A stretch of DNA of 16,571 nucleotides from Hyphomicrobiales bacterium (GTDB lineage: Bacteria; Pseudomonadota; Alphaproteobacteria; Rhizobiales; Devosiaceae). The notes beneath the pieces were generated by a model. It was not told the origin of the DNA, made no database searches, and worked only from the letters and a program-made list of their open reading frames with translations. Position numbers and translations under genes: made by a program. Below are positions 1 through 7,264 of the stretch, piece after piece. Positions within the stretch are counted from its first letter, which is position 1. Every line of letters begins with the position of its first letter. The stretch lies in NCBI GenBank assembly GCA_028290345.1, contig JAQGKB010000034.1:1-16571 (forward strand), given 5' to 3'.

Positions 1-86
1 CTGCCAACATCTTGTGGAAGGCGTAAAAACCCAGCAAATCCCGTTATTTGCAAGCAGCCTGCGACAAAGGGCAGCATGGCCGGCGG

Positions 87-1454
87 TCAGGTCGGCGCCT
101 GCATCCGCACTGTCATTTCGCAGATCACGCCGGTGCTTTCGAAGCCGAGCGACACCTTGCCCTCGTCCGCTGTGAATAGCCCGCCTTCGAGCAGCCTCGT
201 ACCGAACCCGCGCTGCTGGCTTGGCACTACCGGCGGGCCGCCGAATTCCTGCCAGCGCAGATGCAGAAGCCCGTCCTCGACGCGCCAGGCGAGCTTCACG
301 CCCCCGCCAGAGCGCGACAAGGCGCCGTATTTGATGGCGTTGGTGCAGAGCTCATTGAGGCCCAACGCAATCGCAGTCGCGGTCTTGCCGGCGACGCGAA
401 CGCTCTGGCCGCTGATCGAAAAGGCATCGGCGGCGCGGTCGCGATACGGCCGGATTATCGCCTCTACCAGCGCCGGCATGTCGCTCTCCGAGCGTTCGTC
501 GCGGAAGACGCCCTGCGTGGCTAGCGCGAAAGCATTCAGCCGGCCGAAGAACGCCTCGCTCACCGCCTCCAGATCCGCCTTGTTGCGAAACGACTGATTA
601 GCAATAGTCTGCACCACGGCCAGCACATTTTTCACCCGATGCTGCATTTCGAGGGCAATCACCTCAGAGCGATGCTCGGCGATCTTCCGGTCCGTGATAT
701 CGACCAGCACGCCGATGACACGGTTCGCAATGCGATCCGTCGCAGGGGCAAGCTGGGCCCGCAGCAACAGCCATTTTTCCGTCCCGTCCGGCCAGATCTG
801 CTTGAACTCGGTCTGGATCTGGCTTTCGCCCCTCGCCCGAACTTCGGCCCCCTCGCGATCAATCCGTTCGGCTTCGCCGGGCGCATAGCGCGATCTGAAA
901 TCTTCCAGGTTCGGGGCTGCATCCGCGGCAAACCCGCACAGCAGGTTCATTTCCGGCGATGGAGTGATCTTGTCCGCATCGAGATCGAGTTCCCACACGG
1001 CCATGCGGCCCGCCTCGATCGCCAGCCGCAGCCGCGCCTCGCTCTCGGCCAGGGCATCCTCCGCCCGCTTGTGTTCGGTGATGTCCTGCATCGTACCGAT
1101 GTAGCGGATGGCGCGCGACTCTCCGCCAAGGTCGCTGAAAACCGCTTCGCCATGCGCGAGAACCCAGCGCACTTCGCCGGTGTCCGCGCGCCGGATGCGA
1201 TAGCGATACGAGTCAGTCGCCCGCTGCAGCGGGTCGATAGCGCGCTTTGCCAGGGCCGAAGTCCAGGGAAGATCCTCGGGATGCGTTACGCTCCGTACGT
1301 CTTCGAGGGTCAATGCAGCATCCGGCGGGAAGCCGCAGATCTGCTTGGCGAGCGGCGAGTAGATAAACGTATTGGAAATCAGGTCCCAATCCCAAACCCC
1401 CAGCGAGGCGGCGCGGGCTGCCGTTTCGAAGCGATCTGGGTCTGCTCGTTCCAC
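87..1454 (-). CDS. PAS-PAS HWE-family sensor histidine kinase
   Basis: A 455-residue cytoplasmic sensor kinase that would autophosphorylate on histidine and pass phosphate to an unlinked response regulator. Seen: a first PAS domain (about residues 10-125, with the PAC-like ending IGTMQDITEHKRAE), a second PAS (about 140-258, ending VLVDITDRK), then an HWE/HisKA_2 dimerisation box QHRVKNVLAVVQ with the phospho-acceptor His272. The ATPase part has the N-box LGLNELCTNAIKYGA (Asn367) and the W-x-E signature WQE at 401-403 that gives the HWE family its name, then a glycine-rich RGFGTRLLEGGL lid. No membrane segment or signal peptide is visible, so it is probably soluble and senses light, redox or a small ligand through PAS; no chromophore cysteine of LOV type (NCRFLQ) is seen. 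The start is GTG; an in-frame stop lies shortly upstream and there is no alternative start between. The Shine-Dalgarno is weak. No response regulator is adjacent. Family sure, signal unknown. Confidence 0.9.
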   Translation of the reverse strand: MERADPDRFETAARAASLGVWDWDLISNTFIYSPLAKQICGFPPDAALTLEDVRSVTHPEDLPWTSALAKRAIDPLQRATDSYRYRIRRADTGEVRWVLAHGEAVFSDLGGESRAIRYIGTMQDITEHKRAEDALAESEARLRLAIEAGRMAVWELDLDADKITPSPEMNLLCGFAADAAPNLEDFRSRYAPGEAERIDREGAEVRARGESQIQTEFKQIWPDGTEKWLLLRAQLAPATDRIANRVIGVLVDITDRKIAEHRSEVIALEMQHRVKNVLAVVQTIANQSFRNKADLEAVSEAFFGRLNAFALATQGVFRDERSESDMPALVEAIIRPYRDRAADAFSISGQSVRVAGKTATAIALGLNELCTNAIKYGALSRSGGGVKLAWRVEDGLLHLRWQEFGGPPVVPSQQRGFGTRLLEGGLFTADEGKVSLGFESTGVICEMTVRMQAPT

Positions 1455-1881
1455 CGCAACACCATATGACTTGGGCGATCATCGTCCGTTGAGTTAATCA
1501 GGAACTTTCGTGAAAACAACCGATTACATATGGTGACCGGCTGCCTTTTCCGTTTGACGAATTGCCTTCGTTGTTCCGGATGGCCGCACGCGGCCCGGCA
1601 CCACCTCAATAGGCAGCGCCGGGGAAGCGATTCGCGCCATGACTTTGCCCAAAAAGCCTTTTACCTCGGATGCTGACGACCGTCAGTTTTTGCGCGTTAT
1701 TGCAGGCGGCAGGTACAAGCAAAAAGCCGGATGGTCGGGCATGCTGCTCGTCGCGCAAATCATACGAGCATTCTTGCGGGCCCCAATTGCGGTTGCCGAA
1801 ACTCTATCCGTAACAGTCACGAACCGCCTGGAATGCTCCAACGCTCGGCAGGCAGTGACACTAAAACGCGGAGACTCCCCC
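1455..1881. other. Gene-free interval between kinase and PQQ dehydrogenase
   Basis: This divergent interval should carry promoters for the kinase (-) and the PQQ gene (+). I see no convincing -35/-10 pair. The plus-strand reading frame of the PQQ gene stays open back to 1639, but that stretch encodes no recognisable domain and lacks a good ribosome-binding site, so I treat it as untranslated. A 9-base inverted repeat CACCATATG (1460-1468) and CATATGGTG (1527-1535) lies next to the kinase start and could be an operator, but it is short. Confidence 0.5.
1869..1873 (+). promoter_or_regulatory. Ribosome-binding site fixing the PQQ dehydrogenase start
   Basis: CGGAG lies 8 bases before the ATG at 1882. 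It supports starting the protein there, immediately ahead of a signal peptide, rather than at the upstream in-frame ATG at 1639, which would bury the signal peptide behind 81 extra residues. Confidence 0.7.
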
Positions 1882-3954
1882 ATGCACGACATGAACCTCG
1901 ACGCGGGACCGGGTCCCGGCGTTGTTCGCATCCTTTCCAAGCTCAAGGCCGGCGCTGCGGCATCCGTAGCGGCGCTGCTCATGTTGCCCGGCGGGCTGCT
2001 ACTGCCGGCCGCCGCAGTTGCTCAGAGCCCGCCTGACGGCGCCACGATCTATACCGGCGCCGGCTGTTCCGGCTGCCATGGCGACACAGGCAATGGCGGC
2101 ATGGGGCCGCGCCTGAGCGGCGACGCCAATCTCGGGAACGACCAGCATGTGATCCAGCAAATCCTCAATGGCGGGGTGCAGATGCCGCCCTTCGCCAGCC
2201 AGCTTTCCGACGCCCAGATCGCCGCCGTCGCAAGCTACGTCCGGACCAATTTTGGCAACAGTTTTGGCCCAGTCACCGCGGACCAGGTTGCCCAGTTACG
2301 CAAGACCGCCGGCCAACCTAATGCCGCGAACGCCAACGCGCCGGCAGCCGCACAACCGACCGCAGCGCCGGTTGATCCGATGCCGGTGGGCTCACCGGCC
2401 GCCAACGTCAAGCAGCCTTCGACAGCCATGCCGGACCAGAAGACGCTCGATGCCGCCGATACGGCGACCGATAGCTGGCTGATGTACAACAAAGGCTACA
2501 CCGGGCAGCGCTATTCGAGCCTCAACCAGATCACCACCAAGAATGCGGCCACGCTTCAGCCGATCTGCACGCTGCAGCTGGGCGAGCAATCCTCGTTCCA
2601 GGGCAACCCCATCGTCTATGATGGGCTGATCTACATGACGACCAAGAATTCAACCGTCGCGCTCGACGCCAAGACCTGCCACCAGGTCTGGAAGAACACC
2701 TATGCACCCAAGGGCCCCGAGCCATTTGATACCAATCGCGGTGTCGCCATAGCCGAAGGGCGGCTGTTCCGTGGTACGACGGACGGGCATTTCTTTGCAC
2801 TCGACGCCAAGACCGGTGCCCTGCTGTGGAACATCCGCCCGGTCGATGCGGGCCAGGGCTATTTCCTCAGTTCCGCGCCCATCGTCTGGAACGGCATGGT
2901 GCTGACCGGGACCGCTGGAGCCGATTGGGGCGCCGTGGGCAAAATGTTCGCCTTCGACGTCAAGGATGGACACACGATCTGGGAATTCAACGAGATCGTG
3001 CCGGCGACCTTTGGCGGCGCCGAGGCGGCTTCGACCGGTGGTGGCTCGAACTGGACCTCCTATTCGCTCGATACCAGCACGGGCCTGATCTATGCGCCGG
3101 TCGGCAACCCTGCCCCGGACTTTGCCGCCAAATACCGGCCCGGCACCAACCTCTACACCAACTCGGTGATCGCGCTCGATGCCAAGACCGGCAAGCTCGA
3201 CCACTACTACCAGCAGATCCCGAACGATGCCCTCGATCGCGACACCAGCGCCTCTCCGATCCTGATCAAGCTCAAGGATGCGAGCGGCAAAGAGACGCTT
3301 TATACGGCGGTGGCCAACAAGGCCGGCAATCTCTACCTCTATGATGAGGCAACCAAAAAGGAAGTCTACAAGGTCGAGACCACGACCCTGAAGAACACCG
3401 GTGCCCCGCCGACGACCGAAGGCATGCATGCATGTCCCGGGATCAACGGCGGCGTCGAATGGTACGGCCCCACCTACGATCCCAAGGAGCAGGCGATCTT
3501 TGTCGGCAGCGTCGATTGGTGCAGCACCTTTACCCTCGGCGAAGTACGCTATGCGCCCGGCCAGATCTTCTTCGGCGGCACCTATACGCTCGATCCCGTA
3601 AATCAGGCAGCGGGTTGGATCCGCGCCTATAACGCCAAGGACGGCAAGGACAAGTGGCGGTATAAATCCGCGCTGCCGGTCGTGGCGGCGGTAACGCCGA
3701 CTGCAGGGGGCGTGCTGCTCTCGGGCGAACTCACCGGCGATTTCATCGTGCTCGACAGCAAGACCGGCAAGGTCCTCTACCGCTACTATACCGGCGGGCC
3801 GATCGGCGGCGGGATTTCGACTTATGAGATCGGTGGCCGGCAATATATCGCCGTCCCGTCGGGCAATCAGTCCCGTACCTGGTCGCCCGACACGCAGCCT
3901 GCGACCACCATGTTCATCTTCGCGCTACCCAAGGCCGGGGCGGCTAATGGTTGA
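1882..3954 (+). CDS. PQQ-dependent quinohaemoprotein dehydrogenase with N-terminal cytochrome c
   Basis: A 690-residue exported enzyme expected to oxidise an alcohol, polyol or sugar in the periplasm with PQQ and hand electrons to its own haem. Seen: signal peptide with a hydrophobic stretch about 23-44 and an AVA site after residue 47; cytochrome c motif CSGCH at 62-66, with Met101 in MPPF as probable sixth haem ligand; an Ala/Pro-rich linker about 141-190; then an eight-bladed quinoprotein propeller with repeated ALDAKTG-type blade motifs. SNWTSYSLD followed by GNPAPD (Asn409) matches the calcium/PQQ-ligand region, NDALDRD (449-454) the usual position of the catalytic aspartate, and CPGINGGVEWYGPTYDP a conserved blade. 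The adjacent Cys-Cys of methanol dehydrogenase is not seen. Known type II quinohaemoproteins carry the cytochrome at the C-terminus; here it is N-terminal. Its stop overlaps the next gene by 8 bases, so the two are probably cotranslated. Class secure, substrate unknown; no PQQ biosynthesis genes are in the window. Confidence 0.88.
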   Translation: MHDMNLDAGPGPGVVRILSKLKAGAAASVAALLMLPGGLLLPAAAVAQSPPDGATIYTGAGCSGCHGDTGNGGMGPRLSGDANLGNDQHVIQQILNGGVQMPPFASQLSDAQIAAVASYVRTNFGNSFGPVTADQVAQLRKTAGQPNAANANAPAAAQPTAAPVDPMPVGSPAANVKQPSTAMPDQKTLDAADTATDSWLMYNKGYTGQRYSSLNQITTKNAATLQPICTLQLGEQSSFQGNPIVYDGLIYMTTKNSTVALDAKTCHQVWKNTYAPKGPEPFDTNRGVAIAEGRLFRGTTDGHFFALDAKTGALLWNIRPVDAGQGYFLSSAPIVWNGMVLTGTAGADWGAVGKMFAFDVKDGHTIWEFNEIVPATFGGAEAASTGGGSNWTSYSLDTSTGLIYAPVGNPAPDFAAKYRPGTNLYTNSVIALDAKTGKLDHYYQQIPNDALDRDTSASPILIKLKDASGKETLYTAVANKAGNLYLYDEATKKEVYKVETTTLKNTGAPPTTEGMHACPGINGGVEWYGPTYDPKEQAIFVGSVDWCSTFTLGEVRYAPGQIFFGGTYTLDPVNQAAGWIRAYNAKDGKDKWRYKSALPVVAAVTPTAGGVLLSGELTGDFIVLDSKTGKVLYRYYTGGPIGGGISTYEIGGRQYIAVPSGNQSRTWSPDTQPATTMFIFALPKAGAANG

Positions 3955-4654
3955 ACAAGAATCGGTTCGACTGCGCCTGCCGCGCGGTCGCGGACTGCTC
4001 GGCGTCGGATTGGCTGGGGTGCTGCTGGCTTCCGCCCCCGCCCACGCCTTCCAGCCGACGCTCACTCCCGCGGAGGTGAAGGCGGCCATCGATGAGGGAG
4101 CCAAGCAGGCGGCCGCCGCCGACCACGGCTTCATGGTCAGCGAATATGTGCTGTTCGACCGGCCCGACCCGCTGCGCATCGACAAGGAGGACCACCAGGT
4201 CGATGCGGTGATCGTCGGCACGCCGCGCGAGCAACTGCTGTATCTGAGCTATCTCAACGCCGTACAGGGCAAGCCAACGCCGCAGCAGCAGGCCGAAGCG
4301 AGGGCGAAAGAGCTTGCCACTACCATCAGCTTCCGCATCTTCGCCCACGCACCGTCCGGCCTGGACAAGGACAGGGATTTCATCAAGAAGTTCAGTCCCG
4401 CCGAGCTCCGGCTCGACAACGGCAAGACCCTGACCGCCAACGTTTCCGATATTTTCGGACCGGGCCAGGACTTCTTTATCACCGGCAACTCGGCTCATAC
4501 ACAGCGCTGGCTCGGCGCCTTCAGCTATCCGTTCGACCTGAGCGATCTCGCCCGTGCCGGCACCGATATCGGCACCCTGAAAGGGACCCTCTCCTTGGCC
4601 GACGGCACCGGCTACCGCTACAGTTTTCCCGTCGATCTGGCCAAGTACCAGTAG
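3947..4654 (+). CDS. Exported protein of unknown function coupled to the PQQ dehydrogenase
   Basis: A 235-residue protein I do not recognise. Seen: basic N-terminus (LRLPRGRG), hydrophobic segment about 17-30, and a signal-peptidase site AHA|FQ after residue 34, so it is probably periplasmic. There is no lipobox and no later membrane helix. The middle has an acidic/basic stretch RPDPLRIDKEDHQVDAVIVG and the C-terminal half looks beta-rich, ending in GTGYRYSFPVDLAKYQ. The start ATG lies inside the end of the upstream gene (ATGGTTGA), with a GGGG stretch before it, which suggests translational coupling. The open frame extends back to 3824 but the ATG at 3947 gives a clean signal peptide. Context suggests a partner of the quinohaemoprotein, such as an assembly factor, electron-transfer accessory or substrate-binding subunit; this is inference from position only. 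Confidence 0.7.
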   Translation: MVEQESVRLRLPRGRGLLGVGLAGVLLASAPAHAFQPTLTPAEVKAAIDEGAKQAAAADHGFMVSEYVLFDRPDPLRIDKEDHQVDAVIVGTPREQLLYLSYLNAVQGKPTPQQQAEARAKELATTISFRIFAHAPSGLDKDRDFIKKFSPAELRLDNGKTLTANVSDIFGPGQDFFITGNSAHTQRWLGAFSYPFDLSDLARAGTDIGTLKGTLSLADGTGYRYSFPVDLAKYQ

Positions 4655-4713
4655 CGATCGAAAGCGGGAGTCTCGAACCACGACGGCACCGCCAGGCCGG
4701 TCAACAAACGCCG

Positions 4714-4823
4714 TGTCATTCCCGCGCAGGCGGGAATCCAGTAAACTCGGCAATCGTATTGGAATGCTGGGCCAAAGGCCGCTACGCCGGGGGTACTGGA
4801 TTCCCGCCTGCGCGGGAATGACA
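4714..4823. repeat. Perfect 30-base inverted repeat element (REPIN-like)
   Basis: Positions 4714-4743 and 4794-4823 are exact reverse complements over 30 bases, separated by 50 bases. Each arm is itself a hairpin: ATTCCCGC, loop GCAG (CTGC in the other arm), GCGGGAAT. This paired, self-palindromic architecture is that of REP doublets or small non-autonomous elements spread in proteobacterial intergenic regions. No transposase is present. It sits between two convergent genes and could also stop or protect transcripts. Confidence 0.8.
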
Positions 4824-4826
4824 GCG

Positions 4827-4856
4827 GGGGTCAGGATCGCCTCCGATCCTGACCCC
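4827..4856. terminator. Strong hairpin at convergent gene ends
   Basis: GGGGTCAGGATCG (4827-4839) and CGATCCTGACCCC (4844-4856) form a perfect 13-base-pair stem with a 4-base loop. It lies 16 bases past the stop of the minus-strand dehydratase and downstream of the plus-strand exported protein. Neither side has a clear run of T, so it may be a transcript 3'-end protector or weak bidirectional terminator rather than a classical intrinsic terminator. Confidence 0.5.
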
Positions 4857-4872
4857 ATCCTCAAAACACCAG

Positions 4873-6072
4873 CTACTTGTCGAAGAACCCGGCGTCCTCT
4901 TCCTTGAGGTAGCGCTTGGCCGCCTTCGCATTGATGTCGAGCCCAAGGCCCGGGGCCTCCAGCAGGTCGACCATGCTGTCCTTGACGATCTGCTTGGGCA
5001 GGCCCTCGACGATATCGGTCCACCACGGGTCCGATGCGCTCGGATACTCGAAGGCAATGTAGTTGGCCGGCAGCGTGGCGCAGACATTGATCAGCGCGCC
5101 CAGACCCAATAGGCCGTTGGCGGTGCCATGCGGCGCCATCATGATCGAGTGCATGTAGGCGTGCTCGGCCACCCACTTGAGCTCGGCGATGCCGCCGATA
5201 TCTGCCGGATCCGGACCGATGACGCGCACCGCCTGCGTTTCGATCAACTCCTTGAAGTTATGGCGGAGATAGATCTGCTCGCCGGTGTGGATCGGCGTCG
5301 AGGTCGAGGTGGTGAGCTCGCGATAGGCTTGCGGGTTGACCCACGGCACGTAATCGCCCGTCAGCATGTCTTCGAGCCACATCAGATTGTACTTCTCGAC
5401 CGCCTGGGCGAAGCGAATGGCATCGGGAAGGAACCAGCCCGGGCCGCAATCCAGCGCGAGGGAAACCTTGTCGCCCAAGACTTCCTTCATGGCGATGACG
5501 CAGTCGAGCATGTGGTTGAAGGCGTGCTCGCTGATCTGCCCCTGGTCCATTGCGCCGTGATAATCGGGCGGCTGGCTGACGCCGTAGTGGAAATCTTCGA
5601 CACTGCGCTTCATGTTGGAGTGGAAGCTGATGCCCTGCTTCACCATGAAGAAGTTCTGCGGCTGCTCCTTCATCCACTTGACGTCGGCGGCGTAGTCCTC
5701 GGGCTTGTCGCCGGTACGCTTCTGGCGGATCGAGCCATTATAGACACGCACCTTGTCGCGCACCTTGCCGCCGAGGAGCTTGTAGACGGGAACGTTGGCC
5801 GCCTTGCCGGCGATGTCCCACAGCGCATGCTCGATGGCGCTCACCGCGGCGCCATAGGGCTTGAACGAGCCGCGCTGGCGGATCTTCAGCATGCAGCGCT
5901 CGACGTTAGTGGGGTCCTCCCCGATCAGCGCCTCGCGGAAATGCAGCACCCACGGCTTCAGATAGGGCTTGGTGTACTCGACCTCGCCGAGGCCATAGAT
6001 GCCCTCGTCGGTGACGATGCGGACGATCGGATGCCGGCCAATGACGGCACAGCGTAGGTCAGTGATTTTCAT
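4873..6072 (-). CDS. Enolase-superfamily (mandelate racemase group) sugar-acid dehydratase
   Basis: A 399-residue protein with the enolase-superfamily layout: N-terminal capping domain (about 1-120, including GEDPTNVE and AIEHALWDIAGK) and a beta-barrel with metal ligands Asp208 (LALDCGPGW), Glu234 (WLEDML) and Glu265 (HTGEQIY). His315 in MAPHGTANG is the likely barrel-end base; Lys145 (FMVKQG) is at the second-strand position. The reaction is probably abstraction of the alpha-proton of an acid sugar with loss of water to a 2-keto-3-deoxy acid; an epimerase or cycloisomerase cannot be excluded. About 30 residues (150-185) enlarge the region after the second strand, which may shape substrate specificity. 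ATG start with AAGGA 8 bases ahead. It lies 11 bases downstream of the end of a decayed family member and in line with the GntR regulator gene, so it is probably part of that operon. Substrate not assignable by eye. Confidence 0.85.
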   Translation of the reverse strand: MKITDLRCAVIGRHPIVRIVTDEGIYGLGEVEYTKPYLKPWVLHFREALIGEDPTNVERCMLKIRQRGSFKPYGAAVSAIEHALWDIAGKAANVPVYKLLGGKVRDKVRVYNGSIRQKRTGDKPEDYAADVKWMKEQPQNFFMVKQGISFHSNMKRSVEDFHYGVSQPPDYHGAMDQGQISEHAFNHMLDCVIAMKEVLGDKVSLALDCGPGWFLPDAIRFAQAVEKYNLMWLEDMLTGDYVPWVNPQAYRELTTSTSTPIHTGEQIYLRHNFKELIETQAVRVIGPDPADIGGIAELKWVAEHAYMHSIMMAPHGTANGLLGLGALINVCATLPANYIAFEYPSASDPWWTDIVEGLPKQIVKDSMVDLLEAPGLGLDINAKAAKRYLKEEDAGFFDK

Positions 6073-6083
6073 AATAGATTTCC

Positions 6084-6306
6084 TTAATCGTGTGGCACGC
6101 GGTCAAAGCCGACGCGCAGGTGCTTCCACTCGCTGGTATCCCCGAAATACCCGTGCCCGGGCGGAGGTTTTCGCGGACGATGTCTTCATTGAGGTCGATA
6201 CCCAGGCCTGGCGCATCGGGCAGCGTTACATACCCGTCCGCAACCCGGTGCGGATATTGTTCTCGATCGTTTCGGCCGGCTTGAGCCGGTCCATTTCAAC
6301 AGTCAT
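6084..6306 (-). pseudogene. Internally deleted, frameshifted enolase-superfamily remnant
   Basis: Read on the minus strand, 6262-6158 encodes EQYPHRVADGYVTLPDA followed by PGLGIDLNEDIVRENLRP, an unmistakable C-terminal segment of this superfamily (compare DGFITVTDKPGLGID in the 12050-13405 product). At the CCCGGG run (6156-6161) one base appears to be missing; beyond it another frame continues GHGYFGDTSEWKHLRVGFD and ends VPHD at a TAA at 6084-6086. At the other end, a strong GAGGAGGAG (6311-6319) and ATG (6304-6306) open a 26-codon frame that stops at 6226 and is out of phase with the remnant. The simplest reading is a former full-length gene between the regulator and the intact dehydratase that lost its middle, then suffered a one-base deletion. 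Whether the first 26 codons belonged to the same gene is uncertain. Not a functional enzyme: all metal ligands are gone. Confidence 0.8.
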
Positions 6307-6326
6307 CAGTCTCCTCCTCGAAAATT

Positions 6327-7031
6327 CTATACCGGGCGTTTTTGCGGCCCGTTCCGTTTGGCGACGCCCATCTGTTCGATGGTATGGCGTCCCGATCCCT
6401 CCACATGTCGGGCAACGACCGCGGCAGCGCCGTCGGCATCCTGGGCCCGGATCCGCTCGATCAATTCGCGATGCTCCCGCAGCACGGCAACCTTGCGGCT
6501 GAGCGAGGTCGGAAAGCGCCGGCTGATCGCCCGCAAGATTTCGCGGTGCTTCCACCACAGCTCGGCGGCATGGCGGTTGTAATGGCGATCATAGATCAAC
6601 TGATGAAAGCGGGTATCGAGCTCGCCGTGCCGCGCCGGGTCGGCATAATTCAGCGCCTCGATCTCCGCCTGCGCCGCCTCGAGCGCGACAATATCGGCGT
6701 CGTTGACAATCGAAACGAACCAGCGCGTCAGCGCCGGCTCGATCAGCATCTCGATTTCGATGATGTCGCGCACGAACGCCTCGTCGATCGGCCGCACCCG
6801 CGCGCCGCGATTGGGCTCCATCAGGACGAACCCCTCGCCGCGCAGTTGCTGCAGCGCCTCGCGCACCGGGTTGGTCGAGGTGCGGTAATGTTCGGCGAGA
6901 TCGGCGATCTTCAAGCGCTCATTGGGCCCCAGCCGCCCCGAAATGATGTCCTCGCGGATCATCTCATAGACGGAAGCCTGTTGGTCGAGGCTGTCCTCCG
7001 CCGGGGTTGGTGTGACGCTGATTCCGCTCAT
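6327..7031 (-). CDS. GntR-family transcriptional regulator, FCD (FadR) subfamily
   Basis: A 234-residue DNA-binding regulator. Seen: winged helix-turn-helix about 18-82 (YEMIREDIISGRLGPNERLK, then NPVREALQQLRGEGFV and the wing NRGARVRP), and an all-helical FCD ligand domain about 88-215. The usual FCD metal-site residues are in place: Asp139 and His143 in LDTRFH, His187 in REHREL, His209 in ARHVEG. FCD regulators typically bind organic or sugar acids and lose DNA binding. It is divergent from the transporter/dehydratase operon and is followed after 20 bases by the decayed dehydratase and then the intact one, so it likely controls both directions. ATG start; the Shine-Dalgarno is weak (AGGCAG). 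Confidence 0.92.
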   Translation of the reverse strand: MSGISVTPTPAEDSLDQQASVYEMIREDIISGRLGPNERLKIADLAEHYRTSTNPVREALQQLRGEGFVLMEPNRGARVRPIDEAFVRDIIEIEMLIEPALTRWFVSIVNDADIVALEAAQAEIEALNYADPARHGELDTRFHQLIYDRHYNRHAAELWWKHREILRAISRRFPTSLSRKVAVLREHRELIERIRAQDADGAAAVVARHVEGSGRHTIEQMGVAKRNGPQKRPV

Positions 7032-7264
7032 ACTGCCTGTTTATGCATGTTTTTTGAGCAAGCCAAGCCTGTTTGTACGTAAACTCGTTCAAATAATGTA
7101 TGATCCGACCGTTATTGACTTATAACTCGATGTCTGGAAGTCTCTGGTTCGAAAACGGGAAACAAGGGCGCAACGCCCGGCCCGATGAGGAACAGCGCAA
7201 GCTGCGAAGGAAAGACTGGCTCGACCACAAGGGCCGGCCGGGATCCGAACCAGGAGGACTCTCA
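7032..7264. promoter_or_regulatory. Divergent control region between gntR and transporter operon
   Basis: This 233-base interval must carry the promoters for the regulator (-) and the long operon (+). It is the most AT-rich piece of the locus around 7040-7125. GTTTGTACGTAAAC (7071-7084) has GTTT/AAAC ends and a central TACGTA and is a candidate GntR operator. TTGACT at 7115-7120 resembles a -35 box and TATGAT at 7099-7104 a -10 box, but no properly spaced pair is convincing. The plus-strand frame is open from 7100 but the good ribosome site at 7252 argues that this part is leader. Confidence 0.4.
7252..7257 (+). promoter_or_regulatory. Ribosome-binding site of the binding-protein gene
   Basis: A full AGGAGG, 7 bases before the ATG at 7265. 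It decides the start against the longer frame opening at 7100, and its strength fits a protein needed in excess over the permeases. Confidence 0.8.

Noticed and set aside
34..51. GCAAAT...ATTTGC hairpin downstream of the kinase as a terminator
   Set aside because: Only a 6-base-pair AT-rich stem with no T run; too weak to call.
1639..1881. Extension of the PQQ dehydrogenase to an upstream ATG (81 extra residues)
   Set aside because: It would place the signal peptide internally; the ATG at 1882 has a well-spaced CGGAG and the extra residues show no domain.
2650..3843. 397-codon open frame on the minus strand across the PQQ gene
   Set aside because: Antisense shadow frame; the plus strand encodes clear quinoprotein motifs over the same bases.
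4714..4823. Insertion sequence ends
   Set aside because: The 50-base core has no room for a transposase and no target duplication is evident; described as a small repeat element instead.
4714..4856. CRISPR-like repeat array
   Set aside because: There are only two arms in inverted, not direct, orientation with no spacer series.
6226..6558. 110-codon minus-strand frame overlapping the 3' end of gntR
   Set aside because: The upstream part is a shadow of the regulator gene; only its last 26 codons, after the strong ribosome site, are of interest and are listed under the remnant.
7100..7264. Longer form of the binding protein starting at 7100
   Set aside because: The extra 55 residues are polar and precede the export signal; AGGAGG sits exactly before the ATG at 7265.
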